64,000 nucleotides of DNA from CAIUGU01 sp965279735 (GTDB taxonomy: Bacteria; Pseudomonadota; Gammaproteobacteria; Steroidobacterales; Steroidobacteraceae): assembly GCA_965279735.1 (NCBI GenBank), contig OZ257260.1:3286001-3350000 (forward strand), written 5' to 3'. The translations under genes and the position numbers were made by a program. The notes under the pieces were generated by a model. The model did no database searches. It had not been told where the DNA came from and saw nothing but the letters and a program-made list of their open reading frames with translations. Positions within the stretch are counted from its first letter, which is position 1, and each line of letters opens with the position of its first letter. Positions 35,067 to 44,487 of this stretch are shown piece by piece.

Positions 35067-35567
35067 TCAGTTAATTGCCGCGGAAGGATCCTGTATCTGG
35101 GGCTGCTGGCGTGACTCAGCCACAGCGCGATCAAACAGGGCTTCAAAGTTGACCGGCGGCAGCAGGAATGGCGGGAAGCCACCCTTCAGCAACAGGTCCG
35201 AGATGGCCTGGCGCGCGTAGGGCAGCAGGTAGCCAGGGCAGAAAATGCCGAGCAGACGCTGCAGGTCTTCTGCAGGAACGTTCCGGATCGCGAAAGCGCC
35301 CGCCTGCTGCAGTTCCGCGAGCCACAGCGTGGCTTCCCCGACTTTGGCTTCAAGGTGAATCTTCAGGACGACTTCACGCAGCTCCGGTGAAAGCTCGGTC
35401 ACCGAAGTATTCATGTTCAGGTTGATCGCAGGGCTTGTCGCGCCCGTCGGCATGCGCGGACCATTCGGAGCCTCGAACGAGAGGTCCTTGACGTAAACCG
35501 CCTGCGGCGCGAACTGGGGAGCATTGGGATCGACTGCGCCGTTCTGCGGCGAGGCTGCTTCGGCCAT
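35067..35567 (-). CDS. secB: Protein-export chaperone SecB
   Basis: A 166-residue tetrameric chaperone that keeps preproteins unfolded and delivers them to SecA. VYVKDLSFEAPNGP and the later IFCPGYLLPYARQAISDLLLKGGFPPFLLPPVNFEALF are diagnostic. AAGGA seven bases before the ATG is a good ribosome binding site. Confidence 0.96.
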   Translation of the reverse strand: MAEAASPQNGAVDPNAPQFAPQAVYVKDLSFEAPNGPRMPTGATSPAINLNMNTSVTELSPELREVVLKIHLEAKVGEATLWLAELQQAGAFAIRNVPAEDLQRLLGIFCPGYLLPYARQAISDLLLKGGFPPFLLPPVNFEALFDRAVAESRQQPQIQDPSAAIN

Positions 35568-35682
35568 GAGGAATTCCTTCGTGACTGTTATGTTGCTGGA
35601 AAATCAAATCCATCAATCCGGCTCGAATCGTCCTGCAGATGATCGACAAACGGACTGAAGCGAAATCGTTGTCGGGAGTTCC

Positions 35683-35958
35683 TCAGGGAGGAGGCGCAGC
35701 CAGGAGCGAGTCTAACTCGCCCTTGCGGTCCAGGGCATAGAGCTCATCGAACCCGCCGATGTGCCGCTCGCCAATGAAGATCTGCGGGACTGTCCGGCGA
35801 CCTCCACTCAGGCGCAGCATTTCATCCCTGCTCGCCGGGTCTTCATCTACCTTGATCTCGGAATAAGCCGCGCCTTTGCGGGCCAGAAGCGCCCGGGCCC
35901 GTTCGCAGTACGAACAGAATGCTGTCGAATAGATGCGGACTGGAACCTGTTCCGTCAT
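35683..35958 (-). CDS. grxC: Glutaredoxin 3
   Basis: A 91-residue glutaredoxin. The active site is CSYC near residue 16 (canonical Grx3 is CPYC, so the proline is replaced by serine). The cis-Pro segment TVPQIFIG and the GGFDEL glutathione-binding region are intact. It overlaps the upstream rhodanese gene by four bases. Confidence 0.92.
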   Translation of the reverse strand: MTEQVPVRIYSTAFCSYCERARALLARKGAAYSEIKVDEDPASRDEMLRLSGGRRTVPQIFIGERHIGGFDELYALDRKGELDSLLAAPPP

Positions 35959-36440
35959 GCCGGCTTCGCTCCCTTTTCGCCTTTCGCCGGACTGTTGCGG
36001 GAGTTATTGGTCTTCACGGCATCTTTCACAAGGGGAAGATTGTCCTGCTTCCACGCCTGCAGCCCGCCTTTCAGGTTTGCCACCTTCGCAAACCCGCTGG
36101 CCTTCATGATCCGGGCTAACGATGCGGAAATCGCGCCGGAATCACAGTAGACCACGACGGGTTTCTCGCGGTATTTCTTCAGCGAGTCGAGGCTGGCCTC
36201 AAGGTCGCTGCTCTTGATGTGGCGGGCATCGATGATGTGCCCTTCGGCATATTGTTCGTCGGTGCGCACGTCGAGCATCAGGGCGCCCTGGTTCGCCAGC
36301 AACACGGCATCCGTGGTGCCTACGGCCGCCGAACCGCGGGACCGCTGTCGAAGTTCGAGGACAATCGCAACGATGGCGACCAGCGCGGTGGCTGCGACCA
36401 GAAGCGGATGGTTGGCGACGTACTCAAATAAACGGTTCAT
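35955..36440 (-). CDS. Membrane-anchored rhodanese-like protein (YibN type)
   Basis: A 161-residue protein with one N-terminal transmembrane helix (LLVAATALVAIVAIVLEL) and a single rhodanese domain. The active-site loop is VVYCDSGAIS, with the persulphide-forming Cys. The C-terminal tail is rich in Lys/Asn. The order rhodanese-grxC-secB-gpsA is the usual one in this class. A sulphur-transfer or membrane-insertion-related role is possible but not shown by the sequence. Confidence 0.87.
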   Translation of the reverse strand: MNRLFEYVANHPLLVAATALVAIVAIVLELRQRSRGSAAVGTTDAVLLANQGALMLDVRTDEQYAEGHIIDARHIKSSDLEASLDSLKKYREKPVVVYCDSGAISASLARIMKASGFAKVANLKGGLQAWKQDNLPLVKDAVKTNNSRNSPAKGEKGAKPA

Positions 36441-36591
36441 GTATTCACGATGTCAGTCGGTAGCGAACGGGAGATCGGGGCTCGCCCCGAGGCGAAAGGC
36501 GGGGGAGTATAGCAGCCCCCTCCAGCCTGTAGACTGTAGGGGTTTGAGGCCCAACCCCGCTTGCCGGCCGCCAGTGCGTCTTTAATTCTGC

Positions 36592-37785
36592 ATGCCCAAC
36601 TCATTGATACCACAGGGACCGACGGCTGGCTGGCGATGGCGCCGCCACTGGCATGCGGTAACGGTCCTGTGCCTGCTGTCTGCCTTCGGGGCGACCACGA
36701 TCCGGGCTGCCACTACCGAGCAAACGCAGGCCGAACTCAAGCAGGTTCGTGGCCGGATCGAATCGATCCGCAAGGCGATCAATTCGGATGTCCAGCGGCG
36801 CGACGCGGTCACCAACCAGCTCAAGGACGTTGAACTGGACATCCAGTCTGCACGGCAGCAAGTGGCTGAAACACGATCGACGAGGCTGGCAACAGAAAAG
36901 AAACTGCGCGAGCTGCAGGCAGAACAGGCGGCTACGGAGCGAAAGGTCGCGACGGAGCGGGACGCCCTCGCGGAAGAGCTCCGGGTCGCGTACCTGAATG
37001 GGCATGATGAGCGCCTGAAGCTCCTGCTCAATCAGCAGGATCCCGCGATGCTGGGCCGGATGCTGGTTTATTACAGCTACTTTGGCGAGGCCCGCGCGGA
37101 CAGCATCGCCACCATCCGTGATCATCTTGCTCACCTCGAACTCCTGTCCGACAGCATTAAGGCGGAAGCCGCCAGGCTCGAAAGTCTCGAGACCCAGCGG
37201 GTAAGCGAGGTGCAGCGCCTTGCCAATGCTCGCGATCGACGCAGCCAGACGCTGGTTTCGCTGCAGACCCAGATCAAGTCGCGGGGCGATGAATTGTCGC
37301 GGCTTGAGCGTGATGCGAAGACACTCGAGCGGCTCGTCGAACAATTACGTCGCGCGATGGAGGATTTCCCGGTCCTGGCCCAGCAGCCGTTCGAGCGGGT
37401 CAAAGGCAAATTGCCCTGGCCAATCAAGGGCAAGCTCCTCGCCAGGTTCGGGCAGCTCCGTTCGGGCGGGCCTCTTAAATGGCAGGGCCTGCTCATCGAT
37501 ACCCAGCGGGGCGCCCAGGTTCGTGCTCCGTTTCATGGGCGGGTGATCTACGCGGACTGGCTGCCAGGAATGGGTCTTCTGCTGGTCCTCGACCACGGCA
37601 ACGGCTATATGAGCCTTTACGGCCACAACGAACAGCTTTTCAAGGCTGTAGGCGACCGGGTGGCGCCGGGCGATGTCATATCGGCGGCCGGGGACAGCGG
37701 CGGCAACGCGAACGCCGGGTTGTACGTCGAAATCCGCAAAGGTGGCCAGCCACTGGATCCCCTGGCCTGGTTGACCAAGCCCTGA
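36592..37785 (+). CDS. EnvC-like murein hydrolase activator (degenerate M23 domain)
   Basis: A 397-residue periplasmic protein. A signal segment ends near AATT, then a long coiled coil covers about residues 45-270 (repeated Glu/Lys/Arg heptads). The C-terminal LytM/M23 domain carries LVLDHGNGYMSLYGHNEQ. The first metal-binding motif of M23 peptidases (H-x3-D) is replaced by WQGLLID, so it is probably an amidase activator like EnvC rather than an endopeptidase. EnvC acts at the division septum through FtsEX. It diverges from the rhodanese gene; the 151-bp gap holds several small G/C hairpins. Confidence 0.85.
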   Translation: MPNSLIPQGPTAGWRWRRHWHAVTVLCLLSAFGATTIRAATTEQTQAELKQVRGRIESIRKAINSDVQRRDAVTNQLKDVELDIQSARQQVAETRSTRLATEKKLRELQAEQAATERKVATERDALAEELRVAYLNGHDERLKLLLNQQDPAMLGRMLVYYSYFGEARADSIATIRDHLAHLELLSDSIKAEAARLESLETQRVSEVQRLANARDRRSQTLVSLQTQIKSRGDELSRLERDAKTLERLVEQLRRAMEDFPVLAQQPFERVKGKLPWPIKGKLLARFGQLRSGGPLKWQGLLIDTQRGAQVRAPFHGRVIYADWLPGMGLLLVLDHGNGYMSLYGHNEQLFKAVGDRVAPGDVISAAGDSGGNANAGLYVEIRKGGQPLDPLAWLTKP

Positions 37786-37932
37786 TCGGACTCTCTGTCT
37801 CATGCTCCGTAGCGGGGCAATTCTGTAAAGTGCGGGCGGCTTCAAAGAACCCGTTAAGGGTTTCTCCCACTATCCGGCTACGTCATTGCAGGCAGATTCT
37901 TCAGGTCCAGCTGGCCCGAATACACGATAGCC

Positions 37933-40182
37933 ATGTCCACTCTCGCTGCGCCGGAACCGCTGCTCGCGCAAGTCACGCCGACTTCGCTCGATCCCTATGG
38001 CCAGCTCATCAAGATGCTGCTGCCGCGCGCGCTGTGCATCGCCATCTACGACCGTACTGCCTTGCCGCTGTGGTTGTCCGATGGCTGCGACGGACCGGAT
38101 CTGCACCAGATCGTCGATGAGGCACTGACAGCAGCCCGCCAACCAGACGCGGAAATCAGCGAAGGCTTTTCACGCAGCTGGGATGGCTCTGTCGCCTATC
38201 TCTTCATATTGCGCGACGAATCCCGCCAGATACTCGGAACCGTCGCACTCTCCTGCCGCGAAGCGGCTACAGGCGAGAGCAGGCCCTTCTCGCTCATTCA
38301 CGGTCTGCTGCGACCAGTGCTCGAAGTGCTGAGCCGCGAACTGGCAAATCAGTATTGCATCGGGGACCTGCAGAAGAACCTGTCGGTTCGCGACCAGGAT
38401 CTCGAGTTGCTGCTGGGTGCCGGTGGCTCTGCCACTGAGCCGGATGCAGATGATTTCGGGCAGCTGGTCCAGAACTGCGTTGCCCACCTTGGCTGTGCGT
38501 TGGGAGCGCTGCTGATTCCCGAGAGGAACATTGCGGTCTGCCGCACTGCAGGCGACGTGCAGCCTGGCACGGGCGCGGATGTGCTGACGCGCGCCCACCG
38601 CCATCTGCTTGCATGGTCGCAACTGCATCGCCGGACGATGCTTCTCAACACGGCTGCTGACGGCACTGCCCTCGCGAAGGTTCCTTACAAGATCCTGTCG
38701 TGCCCGGTCTGGCAGGGCGCACAACGCGTCGCCGGTATCCTTGTGCTGTTCAAGCCCGCCACGGCGCCCGACTTCGATTTGCGGCAGGTACGTATCGTCG
38801 AGCTGCTGACCCGGCGCGTTGCGTCGGTACTGCAGAGTTCCTACGACACGGCAACCGGTCTGCTCACTCGTCCTGCTTTCGAGAAACGTGCGTTGGCCGC
38901 ACTCGCTTCCAGCGAGCCACACACCAACCACTCGGTGATTTACGTCGACATCGACCGATTGCATGTGCTGAACGAAAATCATGGCATGCACGTTGGTGAC
39001 GAAGTCATCGTGCGTCTCGCGGACACGATTCGCCGGAGCATGGCGCCGCGCATGCTGGCTGCCCGTATCTCCGGCGACCGGTTCGCCGTGTTTCTGCCTG
39101 ACTGCGCGCTGCAGTCTGCCAGCCAGCTTGCTGATTCGCTCCGCGACAACATTCTGCGCTTGGGCCACGTTGTAGATTCCAGACCTGTCGACGTCTCGGC
39201 AAGCTTCGGTGTTGCGAGTGTAACGCCCGCAAAAAATCCGCTGGCGCATGCGCTGGCGGCCGCTGAAATTGCGTGCAAAGCGGCGAAAGACCGTGGCCGC
39301 GGCAGAGTGGAAGTCTACGAGGAAGCCGACAAGAGCATTATCCGCCGCTACGAAGACGTCATGCTGGTCGGCACGCTGCATGAAGCGCTGGCCAACAACC
39401 GCTTCCGGCTCGAAGCTCAGCCGCTTGTCTCGATGGTCGAGGGTCGCCGCGGTCAGCGCTTCGAACTGCTGCTGCGGATGATCGATTCAACAGGCGACAG
39501 CATTGCGCCATCGAAATTCCTGTCGGCGGCCGAACGCTACCAGCTCGCGCCAGATATCGATCGCTGGGTGGTCCAGTACGTTCTCGATACGCTCGAACCC
39601 ATTGCGAACCAGCTGCATGCGGTGGGTGCGCATTTCGCCATCAATATTTCAGGCCAGTCGATCGGCGACGATGAATTCCCGGAATTCCTTGAGCGACAGC
39701 TGCGCGCTCATGCCTTGCCGCCGGCACTGATTTCCTTTGAATTGACGGAGACCGCTGCGGTGACCAACATCGTCCGTGCCGAATCGCTGATGCGGCGGCT
39801 GAGGGACCTCGGCCACGAAATTGCGCTGGATGATTTCGGGCGCGGCCTGTCGTCTCTCACCTATCTCAAGACCCTGCCGGTTTCGTACCTCAAGATCGAC
39901 GGCGACTTGGTGCGCGATGTCGTGGCGAGTCCCCGTTCCCAGGCGATGGTCAGCGCCATTGTCCAGCTCTCGAAAGCCATGGGCCTCGGTACTACGGCCG
40001 AGTGCGTTGAAAGCGACGGCATCCGCGACGTCATCGCAGGTCTGGGTGTCGACTTCGGTCAGGGTTTTTCCCTTGGCCGGCCGCAGCCATTCGACCAGGT
40101 TCTACAGCGTTTGCTCGCGACACCTGTAGCTGGAACGCAATCCAGGCTGGCTGTTATCGGGCCCATCCGCTCCGTCGGCTGA
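37933..40182 (+). CDS. Degenerate-GGDEF and EAL domain protein
   Basis: A 749-residue cytoplasmic signalling protein. An N-terminal part and a GAF-like region (about residues 155-300) precede a GGDEF domain and an EAL domain. The GGDEF signature reads SGDRF (residues 380-384), so cyclase activity is unlikely. The EAL domain keeps Glu511 in FELLLR (ELL for EAL), NISGQS, FELTETA, LDDFGRG, LKIDG and AECVES, so c-di-GMP phosphodiesterase activity is plausible. The next gene is also a GGDEF protein. Confidence 0.85.
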   Translation: MSTLAAPEPLLAQVTPTSLDPYGQLIKMLLPRALCIAIYDRTALPLWLSDGCDGPDLHQIVDEALTAARQPDAEISEGFSRSWDGSVAYLFILRDESRQILGTVALSCREAATGESRPFSLIHGLLRPVLEVLSRELANQYCIGDLQKNLSVRDQDLELLLGAGGSATEPDADDFGQLVQNCVAHLGCALGALLIPERNIAVCRTAGDVQPGTGADVLTRAHRHLLAWSQLHRRTMLLNTAADGTALAKVPYKILSCPVWQGAQRVAGILVLFKPATAPDFDLRQVRIVELLTRRVASVLQSSYDTATGLLTRPAFEKRALAALASSEPHTNHSVIYVDIDRLHVLNENHGMHVGDEVIVRLADTIRRSMAPRMLAARISGDRFAVFLPDCALQSASQLADSLRDNILRLGHVVDSRPVDVSASFGVASVTPAKNPLAHALAAAEIACKAAKDRGRGRVEVYEEADKSIIRRYEDVMLVGTLHEALANNRFRLEAQPLVSMVEGRRGQRFELLLRMIDSTGDSIAPSKFLSAAERYQLAPDIDRWVVQYVLDTLEPIANQLHAVGAHFAINISGQSIGDDEFPEFLERQLRAHALPPALISFELTETAAVTNIVRAESLMRRLRDLGHEIALDDFGRGLSSLTYLKTLPVSYLKIDGDLVRDVVASPRSQAMVSAIVQLSKAMGLGTTAECVESDGIRDVIAGLGVDFGQGFSLGRPQPFDQVLQRLLATPVAGTQSRLAVIGPIRSVG

Positions 40183-40269
40183 TCGGAAGCGCGGCTCTTT
40201 CCGGCTGGCGTCCGCGTCAGCCCCGTGTACCATGCGCGTCTCCTGCGCTGGCAAGTCCGAGAACCTCCG

Positions 40270-41301
40270 ATGCACCCTGTAACCCGAGCGGCACCGCGAG
40301 AACGGCTGACCGCCCGAACACTGCTCTGGCTCGAGATTCTTGGCATCGCGCTCGGGTCCATCACCTATGCAATCGATCCGCTGAATTTCATCCATCCGCG
40401 GCTGGCCGTGGCAGGCGTGGTGTGGATGGCGACCGCTGCAATCCTTGTACGCACCGTTCCGGCATTGCTCAAGCGGCCGCGCGCGAGCCGCAATCTGGAG
40501 ATCGGGGCGCTCCTTGTCTATGCGACTCTGCTGACTGCATCGACCGGTGCGACGAGCAGTCCCTTCATTTCCCTTTATACGTTGCCGTTGATTGGCAGCG
40601 GTCTGCTCTGGAAGAGATGGCAGGTTGGCCTGCTGGCCCTGTCCGGTATCGGATTGACTCTCGTACAGAGCGGCCTTCTCGATGCGATGAACGACATGTA
40701 CCTGCTGACGACAGCGGCCATCATCGTTATCGCGCTGGCGCCAGGGGTAGCGGCAGCGCTGGTTCTGGCAGGACTGCAGGGCAAGATCGGCGACGTCGAG
40801 CAGCAGGTCAGCGAACTCGCGGCTCGCGATTCCCTCACCGGGTTGTTGAATCTGCAGGCATTCGAGACGTTGCTCGAGCAACGGCACCGCGAAGCCGATG
40901 GCACCGGCCAGACTTATAGCGTAGTGATCGTGGATGTCGACGACATCCGGCAGTTGAATGAAACACTGGGGCATGAAGCGGGCAGCCAGATGATTGTCAC
41001 AGTCGCCAAGGCCGTCACGCGTTCGATTCGCACCTCCGACTATGCGGCGCGAATGGGCGGGGATGTCTTCATCCTGCTGCTGGCCGAAGCGGATCAGGCG
41101 ATGGCCAATACCATTGCACTCCGTATCCGCAACAACGTTTACAGCGGCACCTTGATGGTCGAGAACCGGATGGTGCGAGCGACAGTCAGCATTGGTGCTG
41201 CTTCGTTTCCGAGGGATGAGCAGACACCGAAGGCGCTCATGATCCTCGCAGACCAGAGAATGGAGCAGGACAAGACGCTCCGTCGCGCGCCTGCACGATG
41301 A
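40270..41301 (+). CDS. Membrane GGDEF-domain protein, degenerate motif
   Basis: A 343-residue protein with about five N-terminal hydrophobic segments, a short linker helix and a GGDEF domain. The signature at residues 263-267 reads GGDVF, with Val266 in place of the catalytic Glu. An active diguanylate cyclase is therefore doubtful; a sensor or effector role is possible. The ATG at 40270 is preferred to an in-frame GTG at 40225. It lies 88 bp after the EAL gene and 16 bp before the next lipoprotein gene. Confidence 0.82.
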   Translation: MHPVTRAAPRERLTARTLLWLEILGIALGSITYAIDPLNFIHPRLAVAGVVWMATAAILVRTVPALLKRPRASRNLEIGALLVYATLLTASTGATSSPFISLYTLPLIGSGLLWKRWQVGLLALSGIGLTLVQSGLLDAMNDMYLLTTAAIIVIALAPGVAAALVLAGLQGKIGDVEQQVSELAARDSLTGLLNLQAFETLLEQRHREADGTGQTYSVVIVDVDDIRQLNETLGHEAGSQMIVTVAKAVTRSIRTSDYAARMGGDVFILLLAEADQAMANTIALRIRNNVYSGTLMVENRMVRATVSIGAASFPRDEQTPKALMILADQRMEQDKTLRRAPAR

Positions 41302-41317
41302 AGCTTGAGATCGGCGC

Positions 41318-42136
41318 ATGATTGCAACGGGCAAGCGGCTTCCGGGCCTGTTGCTTCTCGTCTGTATCCTGCAGGGGTGCACCAGCTTGCCGGACGCTCC
41401 GCCTGTGTTGGGCAAAAATTCCTCCGACCCGCGGATGGCACTGCTGGACGAAATCCAGGACGAGATGCTCGCCATTCCTGCTGGCACCTTCCAGATGGGC
41501 AGCACCAGTGGCATTGGCGAAGACGAACATCCGGCGCATCGGGTGTCCCTTCGTGCGTTTCACCTTTCCCGCTTCGAAATCACTCGCGCCCAATATCAGG
41601 TCTTCCTGCGCGCGATGGGACGTTCAGCAGAAAAGGGTCCGACAGACGGATCCGACCATCCGGCAGTGAACGTCAGCTGGGACGATGCACAGCGCTTCAT
41701 TTCATGGCTCAACGGCTCGAGCGGTGAGGGTTACCGCTTACCCACCGAAGCGGAATGGGAATACGCGGCGCGTGCCGGTTCCGCGACCGAGTATTCGTGG
41801 GGCGACCTTTTCGAACGGGACTACTTGAACGGCACGGGCGTGGGTGGCCACGACCAATGGCTGGAGACAGCACCTGTGGGGCGGTTTCCTGCCAACGCCT
41901 TCGGACTTCACGACATGCTGGGCAATGTGTGGGAATGGACTGCAGATTGTTACCACCCCGACTATGAGAATGCGCCGGTCGATGGGTCGGCGCACACAGG
42001 GGAAGAGACTTGCGGTCGCGTACTCAGGGGAGGAAGCTGGAGCGATATTCCCGCGTGGTTGCGCACGGCAACCCGCAACTGGTTCGACCGGGGCGATCAT
42101 TTCGACTACGTCGGCTTGCGGCTGGCCCGTGATTGA
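41318..42136 (+). CDS. Formylglycine-generating-enzyme-like lipoprotein
   Basis: A 272-residue lipoprotein with a lipobox (LLVCILQGC) and an FGE/SUMF1 fold. Family motifs are PAGTFQMGS, HLSRFEITRAQYQVFL, PAVNVSWDDAQRFISWLN, YRLPTEAEWEYAARAG and GNVWEWTADCY. The two cysteines that bind copper in true formylglycine-generating enzymes cannot be confirmed. No sulphatase gene is nearby, so it may have a structural or binding role. Confidence 0.82.
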   Translation: MIATGKRLPGLLLLVCILQGCTSLPDAPPVLGKNSSDPRMALLDEIQDEMLAIPAGTFQMGSTSGIGEDEHPAHRVSLRAFHLSRFEITRAQYQVFLRAMGRSAEKGPTDGSDHPAVNVSWDDAQRFISWLNGSSGEGYRLPTEAEWEYAARAGSATEYSWGDLFERDYLNGTGVGGHDQWLETAPVGRFPANAFGLHDMLGNVWEWTADCYHPDYENAPVDGSAHTGEETCGRVLRGGSWSDIPAWLRTATRNWFDRGDHFDYVGLRLARD

Positions 42137-42154
42137 AGTTGCTGGAGAGAGAGG

Positions 42155-42529
42155 ATGGTCGGATTCCTGTTGCGTGCTGCCATCGTGGCGCTGGGCTTGT
42201 GGCTGGCAACCCGGATTTTTTCAGGGCTGCACTTCGATTCTCCTGGAACGCTGATCGCTGCGGCATTGCTGCTCGGCCTGGTCAATGCTTTCATTCGTCC
42301 CATCGCGATTATTCTGACGCTGCCACTGACCCTGGTCACGCTCGGCTTGTCTCTTCTCGTCGTGAATGCCGGGATGCTGGCCCTGGTGGCCTTGATGCTG
42401 GGGGGATTCAGCATCACCGGCTTCTGGACCGCCATCGGCGCTTCATTGATCGTGAGCTTCACGTCCTGGCTCGCATCCGGGTTGATCAATAATCGCGGGC
42501 GAGTGGAATTCATTTCGTTCAGGAAGTAG
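42155..42529 (+). CDS. Phage-holin-family-4-like small membrane protein
   Basis: A 124-residue protein with four hydrophobic segments and short loops (AFIRPIAIILTLPLTLVTLGL is the family core). GAGAGAGG precedes the ATG. Members of this family are widespread chromosomal proteins of unknown function despite the phage name; no phage genes are nearby. It is 18 bp downstream of the lipoprotein gene. Confidence 0.8.
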   Translation: MVGFLLRAAIVALGLWLATRIFSGLHFDSPGTLIAAALLLGLVNAFIRPIAIILTLPLTLVTLGLSLLVVNAGMLALVALMLGGFSITGFWTAIGASLIVSFTSWLASGLINNRGRVEFISFRK

Positions 42530-42543
42530 CACCGCGGGTCAGA

Positions 42544-44481
42544 CTACGCAGCATCGTGGCGGGCACCCACCCGATACATACTGAAAGCGACCGCAGCCAG
42601 GCACATCAATCCCGCCCAGCGACCGAACTGCAGAATTTCCGGAAGGGCGAGGACATCCGGACGTCCGGCAGTCACGATCGGGATGGCGATCAGGATGCCC
42701 ATCAGCGCTTCGCCCGCAATGAGGCCGGCCGAGAACAGCACGCCGCGCCGATGAGTGCGATCCATGGCCTCGGCATCATTGCGGTCAACTCCTTTGAATT
42801 GTTCTACCGCGTATGCAATGACACCGCCCAGGAAAATGGGAACCGTCAATTCCAGCGGCAGATAAATGCCGACCGCCGCAGCCAGCACAGGAATGCGAAA
42901 TCCACTCCCCCGCCGCTTGAGCCACGCATCCACCGCGATGATTGCGATACCGACCGCTGCGCCGGTGGCAATTGTCGACCATGGCAGGGAACCGCCGAAC
43001 AAGCCCGTTGCGACGGACGCCATCAGTGTCGCCTGCGGCGCCAGCAGCGGGTTGGGATGTTCGGACGTGGGAACTCCGATCCCGTACGCTGAGTTCAGGA
43101 GATTGAGGACGGGTGCCATCACCAGCGCGCACGAAACGGCGCCAATCGCCAGCATGACCTGCTGTCGCCAAGGCGTGGCGCCGAGAAGGTATCCGCACTT
43201 GAGGTCCTGGAGATTGTCGCCGGCAATCGCCGCCGCACAGCACACCACCGCCCCGATCATGATCGCCGCTACTGGCCCGAGTGCAGCATCGCGCCCCATG
43301 AGCAGCATGAGCACGGCGGCAGCGAGAAGAATCGTCCCGATCGTGATTCCAGACACAGGATTGTTGGAGGAACCGACGAGTCCGGCCATGTATCCCGAGA
43401 CCGAACAGAACAGGAAGCCGGTGACGATCATGATCAGCGTCATGCACACCGCGACAAACGCGTCGCCGACGACGAGGTAATAGAGAAGAGCCAGCGGTAG
43501 CACGAAAGCTGCCGTTGCAATCAGGACCGGTTTCATCGGCAGATCACGCTCGGTGTGACTCACCGCGACCACCGCACCGGCGCGGGTTGCGGCGATGCCG
43601 CTGCGAATACCTGACAATAACGAATGACGCAAAGTCACCAGGGTCCAGAGTCCGCCCACCAGCATTGCTCCCACACCGAGATAGCGGATCTGGGCGGACC
43701 ACAGGATGTTGGCGGCCGTTTCGGCATCCACACCAGCAAGGCGGGCAGCGAGCGCGGGATTGGCTTCGAGGAAGAAGGTGCTGTAGAGCGGAATCGCAAT
43801 GTTCCATGAAAGCACCCCGCCCATGAAGACAACGGTGCCGATGTTGAAGCCGACGATATAGCCCACTCCCAGCAAGGCAGGAGAAAGGTTCGTACCGAGG
43901 TAAGCGATACCCTTCCCGGCGTACCCCGCAATCGCGGCCGTATCAGGGATCAGTCGCAGACCGCTGGCCGCAGCAAGTTTCAGGAAACCGCCTGTAGCGG
44001 CCGAAGCGGTGAGCAGTCTGACGCCGAGCGCCGGATTTTCTCCGGTGCGCAGGATTTCCGCGGCGGCCTTGCCTTCGGGAAACGCCATCTGCTGGTCGAC
44101 GATGAACAGTCTTCGCAGCGGCACCGAGAACAACACACCGAGCACACCGCCCAGACCGGCAATGGAAAGCACCCAGAGATATCTGAAATCGTCCCAGTAG
44201 TTGAGGATCACCAGTGCCGGCAGGGTGAAGATGACACCCGCAGCGATGGAAGAGCCGGCAGAAGCACCTGTCTGCACGATATTGTTTTCGAGGATGTGGC
44301 CGCCACCCATCACGCGGAGCACTGCCATGGAAATGACTGCGGCAGGAATGGAAGACGCTACAGTCAGACCGGCGAACAATCCGAGATAGGTGTTGGCGGC
44401 GGCGAGCACCATCGCCAGCACGATGGACAGCACCACGGCGCGGAAAGTCAGTTGCGGAGGAGCGTGCGCAGCGCCTTCCAT
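42544..44481 (-). CDS. OPT family oligopeptide transporter
   Basis: A 645-residue polytopic protein of the OPT family, with about 15 predicted helices. Recognisable segments include LTFRAVVLSIVLAMVLAAANTYLGL and FPEGKAAAEILRTGE. OPT proteins import peptides or metal chelates with protons. It lies 6 bp downstream of a POT-family gene on the same strand, so the two probably form an operon. Confidence 0.86.
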   Translation of the reverse strand: MEGAAHAPPQLTFRAVVLSIVLAMVLAAANTYLGLFAGLTVASSIPAAVISMAVLRVMGGGHILENNIVQTGASAGSSIAAGVIFTLPALVILNYWDDFRYLWVLSIAGLGGVLGVLFSVPLRRLFIVDQQMAFPEGKAAAEILRTGENPALGVRLLTASAATGGFLKLAAASGLRLIPDTAAIAGYAGKGIAYLGTNLSPALLGVGYIVGFNIGTVVFMGGVLSWNIAIPLYSTFFLEANPALAARLAGVDAETAANILWSAQIRYLGVGAMLVGGLWTLVTLRHSLLSGIRSGIAATRAGAVVAVSHTERDLPMKPVLIATAAFVLPLALLYYLVVGDAFVAVCMTLIMIVTGFLFCSVSGYMAGLVGSSNNPVSGITIGTILLAAAVLMLLMGRDAALGPVAAIMIGAVVCCAAAIAGDNLQDLKCGYLLGATPWRQQVMLAIGAVSCALVMAPVLNLLNSAYGIGVPTSEHPNPLLAPQATLMASVATGLFGGSLPWSTIATGAAVGIAIIAVDAWLKRRGSGFRIPVLAAAVGIYLPLELTVPIFLGGVIAYAVEQFKGVDRNDAEAMDRTHRRGVLFSAGLIAGEALMGILIAIPIVTAGRPDVLALPEILQFGRWAGLMCLAAVAFSMYRVGARHDAA

Positions 44482-44487
44482 CGAGCC

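Noticed and set aside
37849..37863. AACCCGTTAAGGGTT hairpin as terminator of the EnvC-like gene
   Set aside because: The stem is only 5 bp and no T-run follows, so it is too weak to call.
38170..40182. Long minus-strand open frames opposite the GGDEF/EAL gene, including one of 403 codons
   Set aside because: No family motifs were found, and the plus strand carries a coherent multi-domain protein.
42155..42529. Prophage remnant suggested by the holin-like family name
   Set aside because: No capsid, integrase, terminase or lysis genes lie nearby. This protein family is common on chromosomes.
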